From assembly GCA_950295325.1 (NCBI GenBank), contig OX485806.1, forward strand, positions 50,897,169-50,961,168: 64,000 nt of DNA, given 5' to 3'. Origin of the DNA: Polytrichum commune (lineage: Eukaryota > Streptophyta > Polytrichopsida > Polytrichales > Polytrichaceae). The translations under genes and the position numbers were made by a program. Shown piece after piece: positions 44,538-56,890 of the stretch. The first letter of the stretch is position 1. Each line of letters opens with the position of its first letter. Below the pieces are notes generated by a model. The model was not told where the DNA came from and did not search any database. It saw nothing but the letters and a program-made list of their open reading frames with translations.

Positions 44538-47500
44538 ATGGACGAAAGAAGACTCCCTCTTGATGACAGGATACGCCAACATCATCGTGATGACCGATTG
44601 TGGAGGAGGGAGCAAGAGAAGGCTACAATGTACAAATTGAAACGACTCCATTGCCCTTGCTGCAAATGCAAAGGTCGAGTTCAATGCTCTTTGCCAAAGG
44701 TAAAGGATCACCTTATAGAAAATGGAAGAGAACCGACATTTCGAGTTTGGCGGGGGCCTGGAGACAAAGACTCATCCGATGACAAATGGGAGCAAGAGTT
44801 TAGGTGACCTTCAGTTGCACATGATGAGCAACTTGATGCACGGCTGGATATGGCCGGCATGGTTGAGGACGCATTTAGATCATTCGATGAGCCCCCACCC
44901 AACCTGCCTACAACGGAACGACAATTGGAGGACATCGTCATGGATGCATTTGCAATCGTCGACGAACTGGCCAATATAGGAACTGATCAATCTGATGATG
45001 AGTTGGATGACAAACCTCTGGGGGACAATGGGTGTAGCAATCCGGAAAAAGAGAATCATGACGACCCACGCGCATTGGAGGAAGCCATGGAAATGGTGTA
45101 CCACGGAGCGTAGTCGTCCGTACTGGCTGCCACCATTTTGATCATGACCTTGTGCACAATACATGGCATGAGTAACAAATTTGCGGACTAGCTCTTCACC
45201 TTTTTTTGTGCACCTTCTTCCTAGTGAGAATCAATTGCCCAAAAACTATTATGCAGCAAAAACCTTGATCCAGAAATTGGGGTTGAATTACAACACAATT
45301 CATGCATGCCAAGGAGGTTGTGTCTTATTTAGGGGGCAATATGAAGATGCCACACGTTGTCCAAAGTGCAAGAAACCTCGATATAGAGACAAGGGCAAAA
45401 AACAGAGACCATGGAAAGTCCTTAGGCACTTTCCTTTGATTCCGAGGCTTAAACGTATGTTTCGCACTCCTGCAATATCTAAGCTTATGTTGTGGCATGC
45501 AAAGAACAAAAGTATAGATGGACTAGTAAGACATCCTTGTGACTCCAAGGCATGGAGGCATGTACACGAAGTTGTAGATTGCAGTTTTGGCAATGACGAC
45601 TGTAACATTCACCTAGGATTGGCAGCGGATATCGTGAACCCTTTCAAATTGCAGTGCTGCAGTTGGAGTACATGGCCGGGAATGTTGTTGAATTACAACA
45701 TCCCCCCTTGGTTGAGCACAAAGAAAATTTTCATCATGTTGGCTTTGTTGATTCCTGGAAAACAATCTATGACCTCATAATTTTTTGATGTGTACTTGGA
45801 GCCCTTGGTTGAGGAGCTTTGGAAGGGTGTGTGTTGCCTACGATGTGTTGAAAAATCACGACTTCCGGGCTCACTTGAACTTGGAAAGCAAACGTATATG
45901 GACACCAGGAGGTGGTTACCACATGACGAGCCCTGGAGGTCCACGACAATGGTGGACCACTATAATGGCCGTGAAGAAGACCAAGGCAATCCCACGGTAG
46001 TCACTGCGGAGGAGCAGGTGCAACGAGCCTTAGAGTACCAGACTTGGCTATATGAGGGCAACAAAGAAGGGGGTGTGGGAGATCCTTCAAAAGTACATGG
46101 TGTCAAAAGGAGGAGTATTCTACACAACCTGTCCTATTGGAAGGTAATGGGTGAATTGCATTTACATATTGCTTGTAGGATTCGAAGATGATGTGGCCTA
46201 TAACAAATTAATGTTCTGGATGTCTAATATTTGAATTTCCACATATATTGTATTGATGCTCGCATTGCACTTTTAAAAGTCAAGAATGTAGATGAAGCGT
46301 ATGGGCACTATCAGAAGACTTGTCCAGGTTGAGCATGGAATCAATGATTGGGTGTGCGTGGGTACTCATTCAATCACTAAGTTGCCAACCTTTACAACAA
46401 AAATCACAGTCATAAACATAGTTGTTGTTTGCCGATTTTTTTGTAGTGGTTGTGGTGTGTGTAGGACATATTCTGAAGTTTATGGATATGCAGGACCTCC
46501 TCATACGATATACGCTGGATGTCATGCATTGCGAGCAAAATGTTGCCAAAAATATTGTGAAGACCGTGACCAGCCTCAAGGACACGGTGAAGATTAGGCA
46601 GGACCTCCAACGCAGAGGCATTAGGAGACATTTGTGGCTTACTCCCCATCCAAAAAAGAATTGCAAAATGTTGAAACCTGCTGGCCCGTATGTGCTGACT
46701 AGTGATGAATTTGACGTTTTTGCGAACACTATTGAGTCCTTGAAGCCTCCATTAGGCCTAGTCTCCAACATGGCACAATACATACGGAAGAAGAAATTTG
46801 GGGATTGAAGTCACATGACTACCATGTGCTTATGCAACAAGTCATGCCTTTAGCCCTGCGCGGTCTTTTACAACATGGACCAAGACTGGCGGTCATGAGA
46901 ATTTGTAAGGTGTTTCGCAAAATATGCAGTAGCGTGTGGAATCTATCGGAGACACAAGCTCTACAAGCAGACGTGGCATGGAGCATGGCACTTCTGGAGA
47001 TTCATTTCCCACTATCATTTTTTGATGTTATGACACATTTAGTATGTCACCCCGTTGATGAATTGGACGTGTGTGGACCTGTATCCTCAAGGTGGATGTA
47101 TCCTATTGAAAGATACATGAAGACATTAAAGCATCATGTTAGGAACATGGCGAGACCGAAGGCGTGTATGGCGGAAAGATATGTGAAGGACAAATGCCTA
47201 GGATTCATAACGGTGTATTTACAAAGGCTCGAGGTTGTTGACCGCCGAGTTTGGGACGCGGATGAAGAGTATGGAGATGCAGAGGAGGTGGTAGAAGGGG
47301 TTGGAGTGAAGTACTTGATGTCACTAGCGCTGAGAGATCTTGCCCACCAATGTGCACTGTCAAATTTGTCTCTCATGGAACCTTGGCACAAGTGAGTCAT
47401 TTTCTGCTATCTTAAACTAGGGAATGACTGTGTGTTCAAAACAAGTAGTACACAATAACATAAATACCAACAGTCATTGTGGACCCCTACAATTAAAAAC

Positions 47501-48017
47501 ACAGTCATAAACAAATTACGCATTTCTCGAATGCCCAGTAGTACATCCACTCACCACCATCTGTTGATTATTAAATGGAAACACTGCAGATTTACTAAAA
47601 GATATACTGAAATTGAACTATGGTCCACTTCGTACCCCTATTATATTCTTTAGGTGCGAGTGGATGAAACATTACGACAATCGGGGTAATCCTATGTATG
47701 TCAGAGATGGATTCTTGGTTGTTAATTTCCGTCACAAAGTACCAAAGATGTCGGAGCCATTTATTTTCCCCAGCCAAGCAACACAAGTATTTTGGTCAGA
47801 AGAAGCGGGTAGACCGGGATGGAGAGTTGTGTTGGCAAAAGAGGCACGCGCAAGAAGACATGAACAATGCACGATAGATGTATTCATCACTATAGGCACA
47901 CAAGTAGATGGAATGGACACAACAGACCGTCTGAATCCATCGCCCACCACCGTCTCCCTAGTGGGAGCCATAGAACTTTTAGATTCCGAGAACTTACTGG
48001 CACTAACGAGATTTTAG
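44538..48017 (+). pseudogene. CACTA (En/Spm) TNP2-type transposase, broken
   Basis: Order of parts follows plant TNP2 transposases. The N-terminal frame at 44538 (LKRLHCPCCKCKGRVQC) changes frame near 44800 to VEDAFRSFDEPPPN. Then 45130-45780 holds the Transposase_21 core: GLNYNTIHACQGGCVLF, CPKCKKPRYRDKG, HFPLIPRLKRMFRT, WHAKNKSIDG. It continues at 45790-46143 (YMDTRRWLPHDEPWRS). An intron (46144-46464) is followed by TLDVMHCEQNVAKNIV. After one frame change 46805-47391 is DUF4218-like (SHDYHVLMQQVMPLALRGLL, WMYPIERYMKTLKHHVRN). A second intron ends at 47589. The last exon to 48017 is DUF4216-like (PFIFPSQATQVFW). At least three frame breaks or stops make it non-functional as it stands. Confidence 0.85.
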
Positions 48018-48840
48018 GTGTGTGTGAGAACATATGATCGCATTTATGGTTGAGCTGAGAAAAAATCGGTTCGTGGAGAGTAGGGGCGGTTGCAGGCAAT
48101 GTAGGGGGGATTTTGGTTGCTATCATTTGTACATGGATACATGGTAAAATTAACTCTAGGTGGAAACACGTTGAACACTGATTTTGGAGGGAAATACATT
48201 CAAGTATGGTAAATTATAATATGACTAGAGAATGAGTCCAATATGACTTGTGGGTGGACGACATTGTGTATGTGGCATGGCCCTCGAAGTGGAAAGCTGG
48301 CTACATTGCAAACGACTGAAATTGATTTTGAAGCACAGCAGTGATGACATCTATGCATGCACTTTGTCTATGAATGTCTTCCATATCAATGAATACTTGT
48401 TAATTCTTCACACCATTAATAAGTGGCATGCCACCTCATTGTCTCAAAAATGTCTACTCATTATCGGTTGTGTTTTAAGTCATTACGGTGACACGTCACC
48501 ACCACGATGATGGTCCATAATTTAATGAATTTCTGTGTGACACATCCCTCAATTTACACATGGGTCTAGGTTTGGTAAAAAACCATTGTAGAGTCATGCC
48601 CGCGTCAGGGCCAACAAGTAAATGATTGCACAATTGCCACATAGGATTTGTCTTCGCGCATCCCCATGCAGTGGATGAACTGAAAGGTACACCTCATAGA
48701 TGTATGTTTTTTGGGGTCCCATTGAATACATTTCATCCAAGAATCACAACCGTGACTGAACAATGACTAAACGTTTGTACACGTCAGCAGAATTGATTGT
48801 GGCGCGCGACCGAGTCATTAAATGAGTACTTGAGTACTCC
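48018..48840. other. 3' region of the CACTA element, no gene
   Basis: No reading frame of note. Scattered TGACTA/TGACTG motifs (near 48760) may be right-side subterminal repeats. The element end was not found before the LTR-A fragment. Confidence 0.3.
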
Positions 48841-49280
48841 AGGCCAAGTGGCTCAAGGAAAATGTCTACTTGGCCCCAATTCTTAGAAGAGAGACAAAAT
48901 GTTACTTGACGGTGGGATAGGGACCCTATCCAAAATCCTAAAAGCTAATATGGATGAGGCGGCATTGCCGACCGACCCCACCACAAGCATACTTGGGAAC
49001 TATGCTTCAAGTTGTTATAGTGTTGCTTTGGCAACACGATGATCAACTCAAGAATGGACTTCCATAGATGGAGGTCTACATGTAATCATTCGCTACCTAC
49101 TAAAGTGAGAGTCCTGAATGCATGTGTAAGAGGGTTTGTTACCAAGCCATGAGGTTGGAGGTCCGCGGTATGGAGACCTAATCATGCATGTGTGTGAGTT
49201 GTGTAGGTGTCGCTCATGACAATTGTTGGAATTGGAAAACGGTCACAATAAATTAAGGGGCATTAGAAAGGGCTATGACA
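48841..49280 (+). repeat. LTR-A fragment, 3' half
   Basis: From AAGTGGCTCAAGGAAAATGTC to GGGCTATGACA. It matches the right half of LTR-A and is closest to the copy at 12159-13095 (shared GCCGACCGACCCC and GGTCCGCGGT). The 5' half is missing. Confidence 0.8.
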
Positions 49281-50300
49281 TTGGCATAATTATAAATACA
49301 ATTTTATTCATAGTAAATCATATATCATCATAATTTTTTAATTGATAATATGATAACCAAAATATATGTTTATTATTTCTTTACAAAGCACAAGCTATAG
49401 TTATAAACAACGAATTTCAACACTCATTTTTTAGGAAGTCGATAAAAAATGTTCCTCCTTGAAAATAAAATAGAGTTTATTTTTTATTTTATTAAATAAT
49501 TTATGAGAATTTAAATTTGATTCAACATGATTTTATTTTTCAAAGTTGCATCAATTTTTCAAATTTTTGAACGCCTCAATCTCAACCTTATACTGCTCTC
49601 TTGAATGTTGCTAACAAAAGGTATTTTCTTCTCAATTGATAATCATTAAAGTATCACAATTTACAAAGAATATTGACAGAATGACCAATACTTCTTGAAT
49701 TAAAAAAATATGCATGTGTATTGTAGAAGATGCCTCAAAGGGGGTGACATACAAGAATAACTCAAGTCTTAACTTTGTTGCTATGGAAAGAAATAATTTT
49801 CCTTAAAATATCTCCTTATATATAGTTTTTTTTCTTTCTTTTTACTAGAATCTATATTCCGAATTATAAATATCTTTTTTTTTCTATATCATATCATATC
49901 TTAACATTCTTCAAAGAGAATTAAGTGCAAACGGTTACAAACATTAAGCCTCTTAGATATTTATAATCATAAATTTCTATTTTTATTTTATACTAAGGTT
50001 ATATATTCCAAAATTTGTTAATTTTGAAATATATAATTTTACCAATACAATTTGACATATTGGATAGTTACCTAGTTATAGATGAGGTGGCTTCAAACTT
50101 GATTGACGTCGTAAAAATACCTATTTTATGTGTGATAATATGAGAGTTGCGCAACACTGGCTTTAGGACCACCACATTATATAGACAAACTAGTTGCACA
50201 TGAAAATCTAGAATTCAAGGCCATATTAGTGTCACAACAGAATGGAAAAACTTACAATGGACATTAAAAAATATATCCTTATTCACAAATAATATATTGA
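49281..50300. other. AT-rich, no gene seen
   Basis: Very AT-rich sequence with poly-T tracts. No domain or repeat recognised. Confidence 0.4.
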
Positions 50301-50301
50301 G

Positions 50302-51377
50302 ATGGAACAAAGATGTGGAAAAAAACTCCAAGGGAAAATTGCAAGGCTTGACAAACATAGCCTAGAAGATATCAAGACTTTCAACACACAGATCCAAAAT
50401 TTAGAAGACAAAATGAAAACATATCAAAGAAAGGATGAAAGATATGTAAGAGCTTTTATAAAATTTGTAACTGAAAGAATGAAAGGGTTATAGAATAGGG
50501 AAAATGACATGACCCTAGACACGATCCAAATGTTGCACACAAAAATCGAGAGATTGTTGAATGAAAAACAAAAAATACAAAAATTTTAGAGGAAGCCTTA
50601 ATTAGCCCCCAAACAATACCCCCAAAAATAACCAACAAGCTAGAACAAATCATCACAATTCTACATTAATTTCCACCAATGATCTTAGTCAACCAACATT
50701 ACCAAGCCATTTGATGCCTAACCTTATTAAGTAACGGGTTGCCAAACCTTGCATGAGGATTAAAACTTACCCATGAAGAACTCAACAAACATTGGGAAAA
50801 AACAAGACTAACGTGCAAGGTAAGCCTTGTATTCATGTGGGATATAGGAGAATTGAACATTCCATTAGGAATACTAGAGTTGGTCACAGTGAATCAAAGT
50901 TTTTATTTTGCAAGGTATTGCCTTCGGGCTATGACATAGATTACCAATCACCATTGAGGTTTTTTCACTACCCCCACATTTAAGGAGGAGTTACAAATTT
51001 TAGCCTAGTATACACCAAGGGAATTGGACCTAATAAATACAATAATAAAGAAAAATGGAGGAGAATTTGCAAGAATTAAAGAGAGGTTTGCGGTAGAAGA
51101 CTTATCGGTGTTTGCAAACGTGGCCAAATGCCACCAATGACTTCAAAGATATTACAATAATTCATTTCCTTTGAAGTTTTTCAAAATTGACATTCAACGT
51201 TATATCAACCACATGCTCCATAATATTGAAGCTACATTCACCAAGAAAGAGTTTTGGATCTACCATTTAGTTGCCATGCTCTTGTTACCATCATTGAATC
51301 CCCGACATTGGAGTGAGATGGTATCTTCCATCCTTTGCCTTGCCATTTATTTAATTTTTTCAACTTGGTTCTTATAA
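50302..51377 (+). pseudogene. Unrecognised decayed reading frame
   Basis: The first part (50302-50493) is strongly helical and charged (KTFNTQIQNLEDKMKTYQRK), probably a coiled coil. A second frame at 50792 reads CIHVGYRRIEHSIRNTRVG and FLFCKVLPSGYDIDYQSPL. After a one-base shift near 50980 it goes on, through TAG near 51034 and TGA near 51137, as RELDLINTIIKK and GGEFARIKERFAVEDLSVFA. It ends as KFFKIDIQRYINHML and EFWIYHLVAMLLLPSLNPRH. The long coherent frame with few breaks shows it was coding once. I do not recognise the family; a retroelement or pararetrovirus-like polyprotein is possible but unsupported. Confidence 0.4.
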
Positions 51378-53119
51378 ACAATAAAGGATATATATTCTCC
51401 CACTTAAGACCAGCCGTGTAGGCTTATTACAACCTTATTTCTTCTAGTATTATATTATATATAGCAACCTAATTCTCCATGTTCAACATTTTCACTTTGC
51501 AAGTAGTTTAAGTCTTGTAATACTCTTGAGTTTTTTAACCCTATAGAACGAGATTGTTACACTACTAATAGGTTTATCCATATCATGCTTAATTGCTTTA
51601 TCGCAACTCAGAGACACTTCCAAAATTGCCACATTAACATGTTTCTCACCATTTGTAGACAAAATGTGGGCCGTCCATCATTCTCTAAATGGTTGTTGCT
51701 TGTAAATCACCCAAACCACTCGCGGTTTGGATAAAAGCTCACTGATTAGTTAAAAATTGTTATTAGGAATTTGGTCAATGAAAGTTAGTTAGCATTATTA
51801 TGAAAATTAGACAATATACGAAGACCAATACAATTTCGTGCGGATGAAGGCGTAAGCAGAGGATGGCATCGAACAAATGAAGCATTTAGCAGATGGAGGT
51901 TGTTGGATCCACAAGGCGGCAAACAAAGATTATTGCATTAGAGATTTAAGGAAGGATAGGGAGGTTGAAGTCTACCGTAAATGCTAATTATTACATTTAG
52001 GTGCAACTTGATCTATGGCTAGTAAGGCTTTGTGGTTGGGGGGGATTAATCCGCAAGGATAATGTGACTCTCATTCTCACATTTTTTCACGGTTAGAACA
52101 CTCTTTCTCCCCCCTCTCTATGTAGGTAGATGCGCAAAGTTCTAAATAAAATATAAATATGGAGGTTAAACAAAATATTTTATAAATTCTATTAATAATT
52201 TAATAGGATCATTTTTGAACCATTGGATAAATATTGTACAGATGTGTATTGCTAAAACAAATTAGGAGTGGACATATGGTTGTTGGAGTATAAACCATAG
52301 CCCCTTGTTTTCCAAGGTTGTAATACTTTGTAGGTGCATTAACTTTTCATTTTCATAATTTCATATTGGCCTTGGCTTTTGATACATTAGAATTTGGTTA
52401 TATTAACTTTTGTTGCATTAATATCTTATTATATTAGTTTTTGTTGTATTTGGATATACTTATAATAATTTCTATTTGTCATGCACCTCACCATTAAGAG
52501 TGCCATGTGGTGCTTTTGGGCAGCCCCCTCCGAGGGAGCCTAAAAGTACCGCACAAGCCCTTCGGTGAGGGTGGCCTGCCTTGGTAGGTGTCCAAACCCA
52601 ACCCGGGTGTTATGATATTCAATGAGTCTTTTGGGTTTGTGGAGGGATTTGATAATCGCGTTGTTCATTTCCGATAGGTTGTGCCTAGATTTTAAGTGCC
52701 TTAGGTAATTATCAATTTTCCTAACCTAATGCCTAATCTATCCTAGTTTACGCGCATACGCACCAGCCTTGGGGTCAAGGCAACCTAACCTTACTGAATG
52801 AAATAACCTTACATTTTACCTTGGGCCACATCTAATTCCTTACTTCTTATATATTAAATTATCTAAACAGGGGGACCTTAATTAAGTTCCACCCTATCAA
52901 CCTTCATTCTTAGTTTATGGTTGATTGAACAAAACCTATGTTACTAAGTTCATAATTTATGGCATCACCACCTCCTTGTTTGGTGCACGCCCTAATCCGA
53001 ACCCTTCAAGGCCCTGTACGATCTTACACCCTCCGATCTTAGCCGCTAGAGGGGTATTCTCAATCCTCCCAGTTAAGTTTCCGGTTGGTTTTTGTCCATG
53101 GGGGCTTTAAGAAATTTGG
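51378..53119. other. No gene recognised
   Basis: AT-rich with a GC-richer patch near 52480-52620 beginning TGTCATGCACCTC, which has the look of an LTR start. I found no partner for it. Short frames carry no domain. Confidence 0.3.
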
Positions 53120-53886
53120 TTATTGGGGGCATTCACGGTTGGGGTACTACTTTTGGGACAAAGGACTTAAGGACTTTGTCGCATTGATCTTGGTTTTTAT
53201 CATGATTTATTATTATTTGATCAATAAATTTTACATAAATAAGTAGATAGTTCATAAGCTTTATCAAGAAAGATTTTTATTATTATTTAATAATTATCCT
53301 AAATCCTAAACCCTAAACCCTAGGCCACATCAATGGCATTTTTTTGCTATTTAGGTGTGCATTGGTGGTCAATTATTTCCTGTTATGTATCTTGGTACCT
53401 TGGTAAAAGTGTCATGTGTCCATTCATATAATTTTTTTTGTCCAATTCTAATACTAGACGTTCCTTTTACGTGTGGCCGTGAGTATATGTATATTTGGAC
53501 ATGTTTGGTGCCACATGTAAAGTTGGGCAATTGCTATTCAATACATATTTGGTTCTATTGGTACACACTTGAACGATAATTGTGAGGAAAAAAATTAGGA
53601 TCATTTCAATTAATTCTTGTTGTCCTTTTCGTTCCTTGATCCTAAGGTTAGGAAGTAAGACAACACTCCTGAATGTCCTTTAAAGAATAAAATGGATATC
53701 ATAGATGACCCTATTCCTTCTAAATTAACTTTGTCGTTGTACTCAATATGGAGGATGAAATGTAGGTATGATCCAAAATATGCTCCACAATACAAATCCA
53801 ATTATACCAAGTATGTGAAGCTATCAAAAAAAGTCCTTAAACCGTTAGACACCCAAAAGTAGTACCCCAACCGTGAATGGCCCCTA
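53120..53886. repeat. Inverted repeat pair, about 60-bp arms
   Basis: GGGGGCATTCACGGTTGGGG continuing to TACTACTTTTGGG (53125-53157) is answered by its near-exact reverse complement at 53852-53885. Weaker pairing extends through AAGGACTT on the inner side. The roughly 670-bp spacer has no clear gene. This could be a small inverted-repeat element or two LTR pieces in opposite orientation. No TSD was recognised. Confidence 0.6.
53298..53323. repeat. Short interstitial telomere-like tract
   Basis: CCTAAATCCTAAACCCTAAA continuing as CCCTAG: about three and a half units of the plant telomere repeat CCCTAAA. It is too short to be a telomere and lies inside the spacer of the inverted repeat. Confidence 0.7.
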
Positions 53887-54424
53887 TTAATTAGTTTAAC
53901 ACGGTTTGACCACGAAAATTCAACTTGATGGGACCGGGGAATAAGACAACTTGTGTGTTCAAGGGTTGGGGCCAACAACATGATGGTGGTTTCGTGGGTC
54001 ATTACTCCCACCTTACCACCTACAAATATGCAGAGTGTTCATGACCGTGATTAACCCGGCTTCACCACACACGAACGAGCTATGAATGGAAAGCTACTAC
54101 CACAACACTTAACCGAGAGGCTCCGTACACATGGAAGTTGGAATCCCCCTTGGTGGCTAGGTGAGTTATGCCCCCCTTTGCCGTGCTCCCTGCATTCTTA
54201 AATTGAAAGGTGTAGAGTTAAAATTTTTAGCAATTGACACTCATCTTGGTTTGGCGATGGTTGGTGCGGAACCCCTACTCCAATGCTCGACCGTCCACAA
54301 CACCAACTCGTACCCGCCAACCTTGGACAGACGAACCTCTTTTCATAAGAGAGCAAACACCCATTTGCTTAAACGGTCACAACTTTTGCTCACAAGCTTC
54401 AATTGCAATGATTGTCAGTAATTT

Positions 54425-54800
54425 GGAAAGCTAACAACAAGAACTATAACTCATGCAATTATCAAAATAATTACATGTATTCCCTTAAATATATGAGCTT
54501 ATAAAATTAGCTCTTATATTTTAAATGGTAGTTGAGACATCTTCTCTAAAACACTTACAACTTTTATATATCATATTAGATTCTTGCAAGCTTACTTATT
54601 TTAGAAAACTAACAACAACACCTATAATACACTTAAAAACCCTAACAACTAAAAAACTTTGCTTTTAGTTATGCGCTTGCAAAGTCAGCGCTTATAAATT
54701 GAGTGGCAGCTGAGATATTTTCATTCAAACACTCATAACTATGCTGCCCAACTCTAATTCTAACAAAGTTAGGTTTTTGGGAAAGCTAACATAAAGGGTT
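54425..54800. repeat. Degenerate tandem repeat, about 175-bp unit
   Basis: GGAAAGCTAACAACAAG recurs near 54433, 54605 and 54780. Between the copies AGCTTATAAAATTAG...GAGACAT...ACACTTA and GCGCTTATAAATTGAG...GAGATAT...ACACTCA are related. About two units; no coding. Confidence 0.5.
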
Positions 54801-55631
54801 AGATTCACCTAAAATCTAAAGGCTAAATTATAATTGTTGTGTCTATTATACTTGATTGAAAGTGACACAATTACTTAGGGGTGTATTAAAAAAAACAATA
54901 TTTTCTTTCAAAAGTTCTAACTATAAGAATTCTAACTTATGCCTATATTGAATGAATGAGAATGTTTTCTCCTTCTAACTAAAATTCTAGAAGGCTTTGC
55001 CGTGCTAAAATAAAAATTTGGAGAGAGGATTGAAAGGAGAAGAAGGGGTTTTTATCACCCTTTAAATGAAACGCTCGGCCCTTTCTCCTTTCCGTTCACA
55101 GACGGGTTTCGTTCCTTAAACGGTGGCAACAAAGCCCTCGGTGATGAAAAGGGGGAAGAGATGCCACCTCGCACCCCACTTGCTAAAGCCCTTAGAAAGG
55201 CTTTTTCATTTCTATTTGAACTTCATTTTAGTTTGCAAGGGTAGCAACATGGCCCCCTTGCCCTACTTGAAAAGATCCTTAACACTCGTAGTTGTCATTT
55301 TTTTTTTGCCGTTTCCGGAATTAGTTTTTTTCTTTGCTGGCGCTTGATTTTTACTTGCTTAAATTGGTTGTTCCTAACTTAATCTACCTACTTACTAGCC
55401 CACTACCTTCACACTTCCAATTCGGGTAAAAGTCATTTATTTTTTATCTCTTTGATTTCTAATTTCTACTTGTCCTAGAGTTTTATCCCGAGGGTAAAAT
55501 ACCCTTAGCCAACCTACCTTAATCTAAATGGTTTTTCTTTAAATTTCCTTATTACCAATCTAATGATTTTGCTAAAACACCTCAATTGTGATCCAAATTG
55601 CCGTTGGGGGCAATTTTTAGGATCACATGCC
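54801..55631. other. No gene recognised
   Basis: Mixed sequence. The frame at 55123-55347 has no domain. Confidence 0.3.
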
Positions 55632-56262
55632 CGAAATAACATGGGCTTAAAGGGGACCCCGGAGTGACACCCGAGACTTGTAGCACCGTTGGTGAGAGGG
55701 CCCAAGTGATCTTAGTGTGGGTGAGGGCCCGGGCGTTGGGAACGTTTCCCACCCACGGAGACTAGGAGGCACGAGGGTAAGGCCATCAACTATGCGTAGC
55801 TTATGGCGTGCAGATTCTAGAATGTTCAAGAATACCTCAATCGGAGGTGTGAGCTAAGACATATGGCAATTTGAATAGGGTGATGTTTTGGTACAACGCC
55901 CTTATACAATAGTGCCCTGGGAGTGGCTCCCGAGACTGCCAAGGTTTGAACAAGCATAACTTCTTCAAGACTTTGCCAAATGGGGCAAATGGGGGGTCCA
56001 TCAGCGATTACGTGAAGTGTAAATGAAAATAAAGTGGTTTCTTGTTAACGTCTAAGATCGTACAAGGAAGTTATGGTGTTTTGATGCCGTTCGGGGCTTG
56101 TAGCCCCAGGGCCTAAGGGAAAATGTCTACTTGGCCCCAATTATTGGTAGAGAGACAAAAGGTTTCTTGACAGTAGGGTAGGGGCCCTGCCAAAAATCTT
56201 AGAGGCTTATAGTGATGAGGTGGTGTGGCCTCACCCACCCGAGGCCAAATTGTACAACCTCT
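55632..56262 (+). repeat. LTR-A fragment, 5' two-thirds
   Basis: From CATGGGCTTAAAGGGGACCCC to GGCCAAATTGTACAACC. It matches LTR-A from about position 35 to 670. Both ends are lost and the copy is diverged. Confidence 0.8.
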
Positions 56263-56890
56263 AGGGACATTCATCAATGCATGTGTCATGTGATTAAAAA
56301 ATTGACTAGTTCAATGCTAGTTTAGTGTGGAAATTTGCATCAAACATGAAGACTATGCATTATAGAAAAAAACGAGGAACAAGAACAAGATTGTGGGGAA
56401 AATGTGTTGAAAGGTACATTTGCGAATGGGCGGTCATGAATGAAGGTTGACAGTGGCGAGGCGCATCATTCATGAACACTTACGAACAATTGTTTGTGAA
56501 CGAGGTGGACGCGGGGTCGCACCCTTTTACAACCATCCGTTCGTGAATAAGGTAGAATTGCACAAGAAAGTGCATCCACATGAACATACACAATACAAAA
56601 AATGTGAGATGATACACGATTTGGACGATCCAATGTAAAGCTCATTTGATCATATATAATTCACTGAAAATGTACAATTTGTCTCATGTGATATTCTTTC
56701 ACAGAGGTTCCTAAGCCAACATGATGACGTGTCCTATAAAATTGATCGACCTAAGGGAGTACGCAAAAAAAAGGCTATTGCAAGTCTTGGATGTCGATGA
56801 AAAGAACGTGCCACAAACATAACGCAAGTGGTTAGAGATGTTACGAATGCGCGTTCATCAATGCATGTGGTATTCTTAAAGATCAGTTAC
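56263..56890. other. No gene recognised
   Basis: Short frames only. ATCAATGCATGTG occurs at about 56274 and 56859, a possible remnant of a direct repeat. Confidence 0.3.

Noticed and set aside
53298..53323. A telomere or chromosome end
   Set aside because: Only three and a half units, with ordinary sequence on both sides.
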